Positions 17,110-25,875 of a DNA stretch of 64,000 bases are shown here, piece after piece; positions within the stretch are counted from its first letter, which is position 1, and each line of letters opens with the position of its first letter. The translations under genes were made by a program, and so were the position numbers. The stretch is taken from NCBI GenBank assembly GCA_024404915.1, contig JAKSPJ010000002.1, positions 62,001 to 126,000 on the forward strand, given 5' to 3'. This stretch comes from Oscillospiraceae bacterium (GTDB taxonomy: Bacteria; Bacillota; Clostridia; Oscillospirales; Ruminococcaceae). A model generated the notes under the pieces. That model saw only the letters and a program-made list of their open reading frames with translations. It was not told where the DNA came from and searched no databases.

Positions 17110-17874
17110 ATGGCAACGCATCTGACAGTGAAGGGTCTGATTATTCGGGAAACAGCAGTTCATGATGCTGATAAACTGTGCGACTTACTGACAGACAACG
17201 GCGTTGTCACTTTTCAGGCACGCTCTGTCAGGAAGCAGGGCAGCAAGTATGCAGCTGTCACACAGTTGTTTTCATACGGAGAGTTCTGCCTTCGCATCAA
17301 CGGTGAACGCTACTACCTGGACAGTGCCGTTTCGCTTAATCCGTTTTTTGGCATCCGCAGCGACCTGGATGCACTGGCACTGGCTTCCTACATTTCAGAA
17401 CTTGTCCGCAAAACAGCAATTGATCAGTCGCAGCCGCAGATTCTGCGGCTGTGTTTGCATGCATTTCATCATCTGTCACAACATGACAGACCTGCGGAAC
17501 TGGTCAAGGCGGTCTTTGAACTGCGGTTCATTACGGAACTGGGCATGATGCCGAACCTGGTATGCTGCCCCGTCTGTCTGCAGTATCAGATACCGAATCC
17601 GATTTTACGAACGGAGGAGGCAGATGTCATCTGCGACAGCTGCCGCATTGCCCCCATGCCGAAAGATATTGCTGTTACCCCTTCTGTGCTGCAGGCAGCA
17701 CGGCATGTTGTTTTTTCAGATATGGAAAAACTGTTTCAATTCCGCATCAAAGGAAAAAGTGCAGCACTGTTTTACATCTATACAGAAAAGTATCTGACAA
17801 ATAAGCTTTCTTTTGCCCCGTCCTCCCTGCTGTTTTTCAATGCACTGGGAACAGAACGGGAAGCCCATGAATAA
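17110..17874 (+). CDS. recO: DNA repair protein RecO
   Basis: This 254-residue protein has an N-terminal OB-fold (about 1-80, GLIIRETAVHDADKLCDLLT) and a C-terminal helical part with a zinc site (CCPVCLQ near 152 and CDSCR near 177). RecO works with RecF/RecR to load RecA at single-strand gaps. It starts 21 nt after era with CGGAGGAA upstream, in the conserved era-recO order. Confidence 0.93.
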   Translation: MATHLTVKGLIIRETAVHDADKLCDLLTDNGVVTFQARSVRKQGSKYAAVTQLFSYGEFCLRINGERYYLDSAVSLNPFFGIRSDLDALALASYISELVRKTAIDQSQPQILRLCLHAFHHLSQHDRPAELVKAVFELRFITELGMMPNLVCCPVCLQYQIPNPILRTEEADVICDSCRIAPMPKDIAVTPSVLQAARHVVFSDMEKLFQFRIKGKSAALFYIYTEKYLTNKLSFAPSSLLFFNALGTEREAHE

Positions 17875-17883
17875 AGGATTCAT

Positions 17884-20274
17884 ATGAATACAAAATTAGC
17901 TCAGGATTATCTGACATTGGAACTTCATAAAGTGCTGGATATGCTGGCACAGGAAGCCGCCAATGAAAAAACAAAAACACTGGCACAGAATCTGGTTCCT
18001 GAAACAGACCCTGCCAAGGTGCAATATGCCCTGCAGCAAACAGAGGATGCCTTCCAGCTTTCGGTTCGGTTCGGCTCCCCCTCTTTCGATTCGTTTCAGG
18101 ATGTCTGCGCTTCCATACGGCGCACACAGTCCGGTGCCAGAGTATCTTTGAAAGAACTTCTTGAAATTGCACGGCTGCTTCGCCAGATTTCCTCTCTCTC
18201 AGATTGGTACGCACACTGTGAGCAGGTGCAGACCACCATCTCTGATTTGTTTGAACGGCTCACGCCAAATCCCTATCTTGCGGATTTGCTGGAGCGTTCT
18301 ATTGAGTCGGAAGAACGGCTGGCAGATGCTGCCAGCCCCGCACTGGCACAGCTTCGCCGTAAAATTACGCAGGCAGGTTTGCAGCTGCGTGAAAAACTGG
18401 AACGAATGATTCGCTCCTCCTCTATGCAGACCTATCTTCAGGAACAGATTATCACCATCCGTGACGGCAGATATGTCATTCCAGTCAAGGCAGAACACCG
18501 TGGTGATGTGGCAGGTCTGATTCATGATACCTCCGCAACAGGACAGACCTATTTCATCGAGCCAATGGCAATTGTGGATGCCAATAACGACATCCGTCTG
18601 CTGGAAACCCAGGAACAGGAGGAAATCGAACGCATTATACAGAATCTATGCACCGCCTGCGGAGATGCCGCAGAATCTCTGCTGCAAAGCTACCATATTA
18701 CAGCGGAACTGAATCTGTATTTTGCCAAGGCAAGCCTGGGCACTCATATGCAGGGTACGATTCCGCAGGTTTCCACTGACGGCTATATGCTGCTGAAAAA
18801 AGCACGCCATCCTCTGATTGATGCAAAAACCGTTGTGCCAATCAGTGTGGAACTGGGCGGCGATTATCATGCGCTGATTATTACGGGCCCGAATACCGGC
18901 GGTAAAACAGTTGCATTGAAAACAGTAGGGCTGCTGACCGCCATGGCCATGTGTGGTCTGATGATTCCTGCCGCCGACGGCAGCCGCATTGTCGTATATG
19001 ACAAGATACTGGCTGACATCGGTGACCGTCAGAGCATCGAATACAATCTTTCCACCTTCAGTGCCCACACTTTGCAGGACATCAGCATTCTGCATGCCGC
19101 CACAGATAATTCTCTGGTTCTGATTGACGAACTTGGTTCCGGTACAGACCCTGTGGAAGGTGCCGCACTGGCAGTAGCCATGATTGAAAGGCTGCGGCTG
19201 CAGGGTGCTTCCATGATTATCACCACCCACTATCAGGAACTGAAACGCTACGCACTGGAAACGCCTCATATAGAAAATGCTTCCTGTGAATTTGATCTGA
19301 ATACACTGAAGCCAACTTATCGCCTGATAATTGGTTCCCCCGGAAAATCCAATGCATTTGCCATATCCGCTTCTTTGGGTATGCCGGAAGATGTCATTGC
19401 CCATGCAAAGGAATTGATCAGCACGGAAAACCTGCGTTTTGAGGAGGCTGTTGCCCAGCTGGACAAGGCCCGTGCAGAACACGAAAAGGAAGTGGAAGAA
19501 CTTTCAAGACTCCGTGCCAGTGCTGCAAAACATGAGAAGGAAGTCCGGGAAGAAGCGGAAACCATGGAACGCCGCCGTGAAGAAGAACTGCGAAAAATCC
19601 GTGAACAGGCACGCCGCATTGTGGAACAGACTGTGGCTGAATCCAATGCACTGCTGGAAGAACTGCGTGATCTGAAAAATCAGAAAGACCAGGCAGATTT
19701 TGCAGCGAAAATTGCATCTGCGAAAACCCACTCCAACCAGACCATTAACAAGCTGTATCAGGATACAGATACCGACGACCAGAGCAATTATGTACTGCCG
19801 AGAGCCTTGAAAATCGGCGATAATGTGCTGATTGTTTCCATGGGAAGCAGCGGCACAGTGGCTGCAGAGCCTGCCGGCAATATGGTGACGGTACAGGTCG
19901 GCGCCATGAAAATGCGTGTGCCCCTGAATAATGTGCGGCTGGAAGCTCCAAAACAGCAGCAGAAACAGACGAACAAAAAGAAGGTGCACACAACAGTTAT
20001 CCGCTCCGAGAGCGGTCAGCGCAGCCGTTCTGCCGCAACAGAGCTGGATATCCGTGGCAGTACCATTGATGAAGGCGTTATGATGATGGAAAGCTTTATT
20101 GCAAGCTCCATGCTTTCCGGGTTTGAAACCATTACTATTATTCACGGAAAAGGCACAGGCGCTCTTCGTAAGGGCATTCAGGATCATCTGCGGCGCATGA
20201 AACAGGTTAAGGCATTCCGTCCCGGCATGTACGGTGAAGGTGAAGACGGTGTCACCATCGTGACATTGAAATGA
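17884..20274 (+). CDS. mutS2: Endonuclease MutS2
   Basis: This 796-residue MutS2 has a MutS-like core with Walker A ITGPNTGGKTVALKT near residues 334-348 and Walker B LVLIDELGSGTDP near 411-423. A long charged coiled coil (about 510-620) follows. The C-terminal Smr nuclease domain (about 715-796) is seen in LDIRGSTIDEG and ITIIHGKGTGALRKGI. In the family MutS2 suppresses homologous recombination and also acts on collided ribosomes in Bacillus. It starts 9 nt after recO. Its stop codon (TGA) sits at the CPBP gene junction. Confidence 0.95.
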   Translation: MNTKLAQDYLTLELHKVLDMLAQEAANEKTKTLAQNLVPETDPAKVQYALQQTEDAFQLSVRFGSPSFDSFQDVCASIRRTQSGARVSLKELLEIARLLRQISSLSDWYAHCEQVQTTISDLFERLTPNPYLADLLERSIESEERLADAASPALAQLRRKITQAGLQLREKLERMIRSSSMQTYLQEQIITIRDGRYVIPVKAEHRGDVAGLIHDTSATGQTYFIEPMAIVDANNDIRLLETQEQEEIERIIQNLCTACGDAAESLLQSYHITAELNLYFAKASLGTHMQGTIPQVSTDGYMLLKKARHPLIDAKTVVPISVELGGDYHALIITGPNTGGKTVALKTVGLLTAMAMCGLMIPAADGSRIVVYDKILADIGDRQSIEYNLSTFSAHTLQDISILHAATDNSLVLIDELGSGTDPVEGAALAVAMIERLRLQGASMIITTHYQELKRYALETPHIENASCEFDLNTLKPTYRLIIGSPGKSNAFAISASLGMPEDVIAHAKELISTENLRFEEAVAQLDKARAEHEKEVEELSRLRASAAKHEKEVREEAETMERRREEELRKIREQARRIVEQTVAESNALLEELRDLKNQKDQADFAAKIASAKTHSNQTINKLYQDTDTDDQSNYVLPRALKIGDNVLIVSMGSSGTVAAEPAGNMVTVQVGAMKMRVPLNNVRLEAPKQQQKQTNKKKVHTTVIRSESGQRSRSAATELDIRGSTIDEGVMMMESFIASSMLSGFETITIIHGKGTGALRKGIQDHLRRMKQVKAFRPGMYGEGEDGVTIVTLK

Positions 20275-20285
20275 AAGGAATGCCT

Positions 20286-21419
20286 ATGAGAAAAAGAACC
20301 AATTATTCCAGAATCTCACCAGTTGATCCGGATAATCCCTTTCAGAATCCCACAGAGGAGCCGTATTACAACCCGGACTACAGAGAAATTCTGCCGGAAA
20401 TGGAACAGCCGGATGCGGCTATTCTCTTCTGGCCGGATTTTAAGGAGCATAAGACAATCCGTCAGTATTACGGGCTTGTGTTTTTTACTTTGTTATTTGC
20501 TTTCTTTTCATCCAGTGCAATGTATGTGGCACTTCGCATGATTGTCTCTTTCATTATACAGATTCTGGAACGAAGCCGCATGGGAGAATTGCCTCAGAAT
20601 TATTCCATGATTTTGTCGCAGTATATCGATGACAGTTCCATTGCTTATGCTCTTACCCTGATTTCTTTTCTATGCTGCAATTTGATTTCCTTTCGGATTG
20701 GCTGCAAGCTGACAGGTCTCACGGCGTACGACTGCATCGGCAAAAAAGAATTCCGCCGTCCCTGCGGATTCGGAACACTGCTTTCCTATATCTTTATCGG
20801 TTTATGGATTCAGCTGATTTCCGGCCTGGTCATTCAGCTGCTGCAGCGTCTGGGATGCTCCTTTCCTTCACCGGACATCAGCATCGGGACAAATCCCCTG
20901 CGAGTCGGTGTATTGGTGCTGTATACCTGCCTGATTGCACCTGTCACTGAAGAATTGCTGATGCGTGGCTTTGCACTGAAGAATCTCAGCCGTGTCAGCC
21001 AGCGGTTCGGTATTTTCTGCTCCGCATTTCTCTTTGGTATTATGCATGACAATATTCCCCAATTCGTTTTTACATTTCCGCTTGGCATATTGCTTGCATA
21101 CATCACCATTCAGTACAACTCTGTTTTTCCTGCAATTGCGGTACATATGTGCTGTAATACCGCAGGCATTCTGATCAGTATGGCGCAGGAATACACCACA
21201 GATTCCTTTTTCCGGTATGTGAACATGTCTTATATGCTTCTGATTCTTCTGATTGGAACAATTTGTCTTGTCAGCCATGCACTTTCAGAACGGCTTCCGG
21301 ATACCACACCGCATCAGAAAATCCGCTGTGAACGTATTGCGGTATCCTCCGGTTTATTCTGGGTGTTCATGCTGACACACGCCTGTGTTCTGATACTCTC
21401 CGCACTGCATTTTATATGA
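20286..21419 (+). CDS. CPBP family intramembrane metalloprotease
   Basis: This is a roughly 377-residue polytopic membrane protein with about 8 hydrophobic segments. The CPBP (Abi/Rce1-like) motifs are all present: EELLMRGF near residue 224, FGIMHDN near 252 and HMCCN near 288. Rce1-type members are glutamate proteases; bacterial members are often linked to bacteriocin self-immunity or peptide processing, but the role here is unknown. I use ATG 20286, 6-7 nt after AAAGGA. The in-frame ATG at 20271 overlaps the mutS2 stop and lacks a ribosome site. Confidence 0.85.
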   Translation: MRKRTNYSRISPVDPDNPFQNPTEEPYYNPDYREILPEMEQPDAAILFWPDFKEHKTIRQYYGLVFFTLLFAFFSSSAMYVALRMIVSFIIQILERSRMGELPQNYSMILSQYIDDSSIAYALTLISFLCCNLISFRIGCKLTGLTAYDCIGKKEFRRPCGFGTLLSYIFIGLWIQLISGLVIQLLQRLGCSFPSPDISIGTNPLRVGVLVLYTCLIAPVTEELLMRGFALKNLSRVSQRFGIFCSAFLFGIMHDNIPQFVFTFPLGILLAYITIQYNSVFPAIAVHMCCNTAGILISMAQEYTTDSFFRYVNMSYMLLILLIGTICLVSHALSERLPDTTPHQKIRCERIAVSSGLFWVFMLTHACVLILSALHFI

Positions 21420-21471
21420 TGCAGCACCCCACAGGTGATGTATCATAATCATAAAGAAAGGATGATTTTAT

Positions 21472-22215
21472 ATGTATCATTTTGATGTTACCCGTGCCAT
21501 TGAAGACTGCTGCCGCTGGATTCAGGACTGGTTTGCAGAAAACGGCGACGGCTGCCAGGCTGTCATCGGCATCTCCGGCGGAAAGGACAGCTCCGTCTGT
21601 GCCGCTCTGCTGTGCCGTGCACTGGGCGTACACCGTGTCATCGGTGTAATGATGCCCCGTGGTGAACAAAAGGACATCTCCGATTCCCAGCTGCTCTGCA
21701 GGCACCTTGGCATAAAAAATGTCACCATCAATATCGGGGAAGCGGCAGATGCCATGGAGCGTGCTGTGGCTTCCGTCACAGAGCCTTCCAATCAGACCAT
21801 TGTGAATATTCCGCCCCGCATCCGCATGACCACACTTTATGCGGTATCTCAGAGCGTAAACGGAAGAGTCGCCAACACCTGCAACCTTTCAGAGGATTGG
21901 GTTGGCTACTCCACACGCTGGGGCGACAGCGTCGGTGATTTTTCCCCACTCAGCAACTTCACCGTGACAGAGGTTAAAGCAATCGGACGGGCACTGGGCC
22001 TGCCGGAGCAGCTGATTGAGAAAGCCCCTTCTGATGGCCTTTGCGGAAAGACCGATGAAGATAATCTGGGATTCACCTATGCCACCCTGGATGCCTATAT
22101 TCGTGAAGGCATTGAGCCGGATGAGGAAACCAAGGCACGCATTGACAGAAAGCACAAGATGAATCTCTTCAAACTGAGTATGATGCCTGCATTCCCCTTT
22201 CAGCCGGAGGAATAA
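21472..22215 (+). CDS. nadE: Ammonia-dependent NAD(+) synthetase
   Basis: This 247-residue enzyme adenylates nicotinate adenine dinucleotide and amidates it to NAD. The ATP pyrophosphatase loop is GISGGKDSSVCAALL near residues 38-52. NTCNLSEDWVGYSTRWGDSVGDF near 135-157 is the conserved substrate region. No glutaminase domain is fused, so free ammonia is the nitrogen donor. The start has AAAGGATG upstream. It is the last gene of the phoH operon and is followed by a strong terminator. Confidence 0.93.
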   Translation: MYHFDVTRAIEDCCRWIQDWFAENGDGCQAVIGISGGKDSSVCAALLCRALGVHRVIGVMMPRGEQKDISDSQLLCRHLGIKNVTINIGEAADAMERAVASVTEPSNQTIVNIPPRIRMTTLYAVSQSVNGRVANTCNLSEDWVGYSTRWGDSVGDFSPLSNFTVTEVKAIGRALGLPEQLIEKAPSDGLCGKTDEDNLGFTYATLDAYIREGIEPDEETKARIDRKHKMNLFKLSMMPAFPFQPEE

Positions 22216-22230
22216 CACATATAACACAAA

Positions 22231-22266
22231 AGGGATGTTGTCTGATGACAACATCCCTGAATTTTT
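22231..22266 (+). terminator. Terminator of nadE / phoH operon
   Basis: A 12-bp stem AGGGATGTTGTC / GACAACATCCCT with a 4-nt loop is followed by GAATTTTT, 15 nt after the nadE stop codon. Confidence 0.88.
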
Positions 22267-22434
22267 GGACGAGCACCTAAACGGAGGCGTTAAACAGCAT
22301 ACGATGATTTCATACACAGCACTCGGAATAGGTGTCTGTCAATATAATACCATATGAATGTGACATTCAGATGATATTTTAACGGATTTCATGTATTCTT
22401 CATATAATCTTCAGAAAGCACACATATACAAAAG

Positions 22435-22466
22435 AAACGCACGAAGAAAATCTCCGTGCGTTTTTT
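22435..22466 (-). terminator. Terminator of ileS (usable in both directions)
   Basis: A 9-bp stem AAACGCACG / CGTGCGTTT lies just after the ileS stop codon. On the minus strand it is followed by CTTTTG, and on plus by TTTTTT. Confidence 0.75.
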
Positions 22467-22473
22467 ATTCTTC

Positions 22474-25400
22474 TTATGCCTTTGCAATTGCGCCCTTGAT
22501 GGTACCTTCTGTACCCTCAGTCTCAAATGCTGCAATCGGTGCAGAAACAGTGCCAAGGCTTGCAAGTGTCTCATTGCAGATATATTCCGCATACTCGGTG
22601 GGATAGCTGCCCTCCAGCTGCAGAACAATGCGGTCAGAAATCTCACAGCCGCCCTGCTTTCGTGCGTCCTGAATCATACGAACCAGATCACGGGCAATAC
22701 CCTCTGCACGCAGTGCATCGGTAATGGTCAGATCCAGGGATACAACCACGCCGTGACCGCTCATGATATGACCGCCGTCCTTTGCCTGATAGGTTACCAG
22801 AATGATGTCCGAATCAAAGGATTCTTCCTTGCCGTCAATGGTCAGGATTGCTGCATCCTCTGTCAGGCGGAATGCGCCGCTCTTGATTGCCTTAATCAGC
22901 ACCGGAACACGGTCTCTGTACAAATCACGAATGGTGTTGAAGTTCGGTGCATACTGCACATCAGCGATTGCAGAAACATCATCCACAACCTCAACCTGCT
23001 TTACGTTCAGCTCCTCTGCGATGATGTCTGTGAAGCGTTCCACAATGGCAGCTGCTTCCTTGGAAACCATTGCTGCACGGAGCTTGCTCAGCGGCTGACG
23101 AATCTTGATGTTGTTCTTGCTGCGGAGTGCATGTGCAAGAGAAATGACATTTCTGATCAGTGCAATTTCGTGCAGCAGTGCGGGATTGCTGAACTCTTCC
23201 GGAATCTGCGGCCATGCAGTCAGATGCACAGAATCAGAACCTGTCAGAATACGATAGAGATAATCAGACAGAATCGGAGCAGCCGGCGCAAACATCTTAC
23301 AGGTGTTTACCAGCACATACAGAAGTGTGTCATATGCGTTCTTCTTGTCAGCGGTCATTTCCTTGCCCCAGAAACGGCGGCGGGAACGACGGATAAACCA
23401 GTTGGTCAGACCATCCATCAATGCATCCAGATTGTCTGTAAAGTGGTTAACAAGATACTTCTCCATATTAGCAGAAATCTTCTGCTCTGTTTCGTGGAGC
23501 AGTGCCAGAATCCACTTATCCAGCTCATTGTCTGAATTGGGAACCGGAACCTCCTCCGGACAATAACCGTCAATATTCGCATAGGAGATAAAGAAATTAC
23601 ATGCATTCCAAAGCGGCAGAATCAGCTGCTGGAGCATATCCTTGATGCCGCTGTCCTTGAATCGCAGGTCACCCACCAGCATTGCATTGGACTGGAACAG
23701 ATACAGACGGAATGCATCCGTACCAAATTCCTTCATCAGCTGCATCGGGTCGGTGTAGTTATGATTGGACTTGGAAAGCTTCTTGCCGTTCTCATCCAGG
23801 ATTGTGCCGTGAACGACGCAGTTCTTGAATGCAGGACGGTCAAACAACGCTGTTGCCATAACATGGAGATAGTAGAACCAGCAGCGAATCTGGCCGGTGT
23901 ACTCCACGATAAAGTCACAGGGGAAGTGGGACTCGAACCATTCCTTATTTTCAAAGGGATAGTGCTTCTGTGCAAAAGGCACGCAGCCGGATTCAAACCA
24001 GCAGTCCAGGACCTCCGGAACACGGTGCATTGTGGTACCGCACTTACAGGGGAATGTCACCTCGTCCACATACTGACGATGGAGATTGTCAAGCTTCATG
24101 CCGCTGCGCTCTTCGATTTCCTTCAGGCTGCCAAGCACCACACGCTCTCCGCAGTCCGGGCACTCCCAGATCGGAATCGGAGTTGACCAGTAACGGTTTC
24201 TGGAAATATTCCAGTCACGGGCATTTTCCAGCCACTTGCCGAAACGGCTGTCCTTTACAGAATCCGGAACCCAGTTGACCTCATTGTTGTTCAGCTCAAT
24301 GAGACGGGGCTTCAGCTTTTCGATATTCAGATACCATGCATCCATGGCCTTGTAAATCAGCGGCTCACGGCAGCGCCAGCAGTGCGGATAGTTATGCTCA
24401 ATGGTACCGTCTGCAACAGCCTTGCCATTGTCATAGAGGAAACGAATCACAGTCGGATTCATCTCGATTACAGTCTTTGCATCGCTTTCTACATAGAAAT
24501 CGGTAACTTCCTTGGTGAAATGTCCCTTCTCATCCACCGGATTCACCATAGGGATATGGTGATTACGGCAGGTCCAGTAGTCATCTTCACCGAATGCAGG
24601 TGCAGTATGAACAATACCAACACCCTCTTCAGAGCCGACATAATCTGCGGTAACAACACGGAATGCGCCCTCAGCTGCCTTATCTGCAAAATAGGGGAAC
24701 AGCGGCTCATAGGTCTTGCCCACAAGCTCTTCGCCCTTGCATTCCTTCAGAATCACCGGCTTCTTGCCGAAAATCTTCGGGAAGTGGCTCAGGGTTGCTT
24801 TACATGCGATAAAGACCTCGCCTTCAACTTCCACATATGCATAATCCAGCTTTTCGCCCACTGCCAGGCACAGGTTGGAAGGCAGTGTCCAGGGTGTTGT
24901 GGTCCATGCCAGGAAGTATACCTGCTTATCTTCCAGCATTTCATTTGTCTTGAACTTTGTGATAATCCATCTGTCCTGACGGGGACGGGTGGAATCCGAT
25001 TCTCTGGTATCAGAGATGGACAAAGATGTCTCACAGCGGCAGCAGTAAGGCGTTACACGGTAGTTCCGGTAAATCAGATCTTTGTCATAGCACTGCTTGA
25101 ATGCCCACATAACGGATTCCATATAAGACAGATTCATGGTCTTATAGGCGCCGTCATAATCAACCCAGCGAGCCATCTGGTCAACGTACTCACGCCAGGT
25201 TTCGTTGTTGCGGGAAACGATATCAAAGCAGGCATCATTAAACTTGCCGATGCCGATGGTACGTTCAATCTCCGTTTTGCTGTCGATGCCCAGTGCTTTT
25301 TCTGCCTGTGTTTCAATCGGCAGACCATGGCAGTCCCAGCCCCACACACGGGGTACAGATGCACCCTTCATGGTGTGGTAACGGGCAATCATATCCTTGA

Positions 25401-25593
25401 TAAAGGAAACAAGAACCGTTCCGTGATGGGGAATACCGGTGGGGAAGGGAGGGCCGTCATAAAAGACAACTTCTTCCTTCTGGCCATTGTGAACGGATTT
25501 TTCAAAAACATTTTCTTCTTTCCAGCTTGCCAGCATTTCCTGCTGAATCTTCGCAAGCTTCGGGCTACTTTCAAGCGCCTGATAAATTCTCAT
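22474..25593 (-). CDS. ileS: Isoleucyl-tRNA synthetase, long (IleRS2-like) type
   Basis: This 1039-residue class Ia synthetase charges tRNA-Ile and edits valine. The length and C-terminal architecture match the long IleRS2 type rather than the ~930-residue common bacterial type. The ATP signature near residues 54-65 reads PFPTGIPHHGT, so HIGH appears as HHGT. KLSKSNHNY is the KMSKS loop near 597. The CP1 editing insertion (TTPWTLPSN, GFGEDDY-like) is present. I chose ATG 25593 (GAAAGGATG about 9 nt upstream); the longer frame adds 30 unconserved residues. IleRS2 enzymes are known for natural mupirocin tolerance, which is family knowledge and untested here. The leader is about 130 nt without T-box motifs. 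Confidence 0.95.
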   Translation of the reverse strand: MRIYQALESSPKLAKIQQEMLASWKEENVFEKSVHNGQKEEVVFYDGPPFPTGIPHHGTVLVSFIKDMIARYHTMKGASVPRVWGWDCHGLPIETQAEKALGIDSKTEIERTIGIGKFNDACFDIVSRNNETWREYVDQMARWVDYDGAYKTMNLSYMESVMWAFKQCYDKDLIYRNYRVTPYCCRCETSLSISDTRESDSTRPRQDRWIITKFKTNEMLEDKQVYFLAWTTTPWTLPSNLCLAVGEKLDYAYVEVEGEVFIACKATLSHFPKIFGKKPVILKECKGEELVGKTYEPLFPYFADKAAEGAFRVVTADYVGSEEGVGIVHTAPAFGEDDYWTCRNHHIPMVNPVDEKGHFTKEVTDFYVESDAKTVIEMNPTVIRFLYDNGKAVADGTIEHNYPHCWRCREPLIYKAMDAWYLNIEKLKPRLIELNNNEVNWVPDSVKDSRFGKWLENARDWNISRNRYWSTPIPIWECPDCGERVVLGSLKEIEERSGMKLDNLHRQYVDEVTFPCKCGTTMHRVPEVLDCWFESGCVPFAQKHYPFENKEWFESHFPCDFIVEYTGQIRCWFYYLHVMATALFDRPAFKNCVVHGTILDENGKKLSKSNHNYTDPMQLMKEFGTDAFRLYLFQSNAMLVGDLRFKDSGIKDMLQQLILPLWNACNFFISYANIDGYCPEEVPVPNSDNELDKWILALLHETEQKISANMEKYLVNHFTDNLDALMDGLTNWFIRRSRRRFWGKEMTADKKNAYDTLLYVLVNTCKMFAPAAPILSDYLYRILTGSDSVHLTAWPQIPEEFSNPALLHEIALIRNVISLAHALRSKNNIKIRQPLSKLRAAMVSKEAAAIVERFTDIIAEELNVKQVEVVDDVSAIADVQYAPNFNTIRDLYRDRVPVLIKAIKSGAFRLTEDAAILTIDGKEESFDSDIILVTYQAKDGGHIMSGHGVVVSLDLTITDALRAEGIARDLVRMIQDARKQGGCEISDRIVLQLEGSYPTEYAEYICNETLASLGTVSAPIAAFETEGTEGTIKGAIAKA

Positions 25594-25724
25594 TTTGAGA
25601 CATCCTTTCTTCGGAAGTTTGTGTACTGCTTCATCCTTTTCTTCTCTTCTGAATTCTGCTGCAAAGCATCCGCACAGCCACAAATCAGAAGTGTATCACA
25701 AGAGCAGTCAATACATACATTGTT

Positions 25725-25753
25725 AGTATAACATAATCTGCGTAGAAAGTCAA
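25725..25753 (-). promoter_or_regulatory. Sigma-A promoter of ileS
   Basis: On the minus strand, TTGACT (25753-25748), a 17-nt spacer, then TATACT (25730-25725). Confidence 0.82.
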
Positions 25754-25811
25754 GCATCCTGCAAAAAAAGCGAAAAAATGCCGGCGGTCTTTCCTTTTTT
25801 CTGTTTTCATA

Positions 25812-25840
25812 TTGAAAAAGCAGCAGATTTATGGTAAAAT
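25812..25840 (+). promoter_or_regulatory. Sigma-A promoter of the M16C peptidase gene
   Basis: TTGAAA, a 17-nt spacer, then TAAAAT, about 35 nt upstream of the ATG at 25876. It rules out the longer in-frame start at 25831, which lies in the spacer. Confidence 0.83.
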
Positions 25841-25875
25841 ATAATTATCGATTGATTTTCGAAAGGAGTAATCAT

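Noticed and set aside
22267..22434. Small genes between nadE and ileS terminators
   Set aside because: Only 16-17 codon frames without ribosome sites occur; nothing supported.
25594..25730. T-box riboswitch ahead of ileS
   Set aside because: The roughly 130-nt leader lacks the T-box core motif and a terminator.
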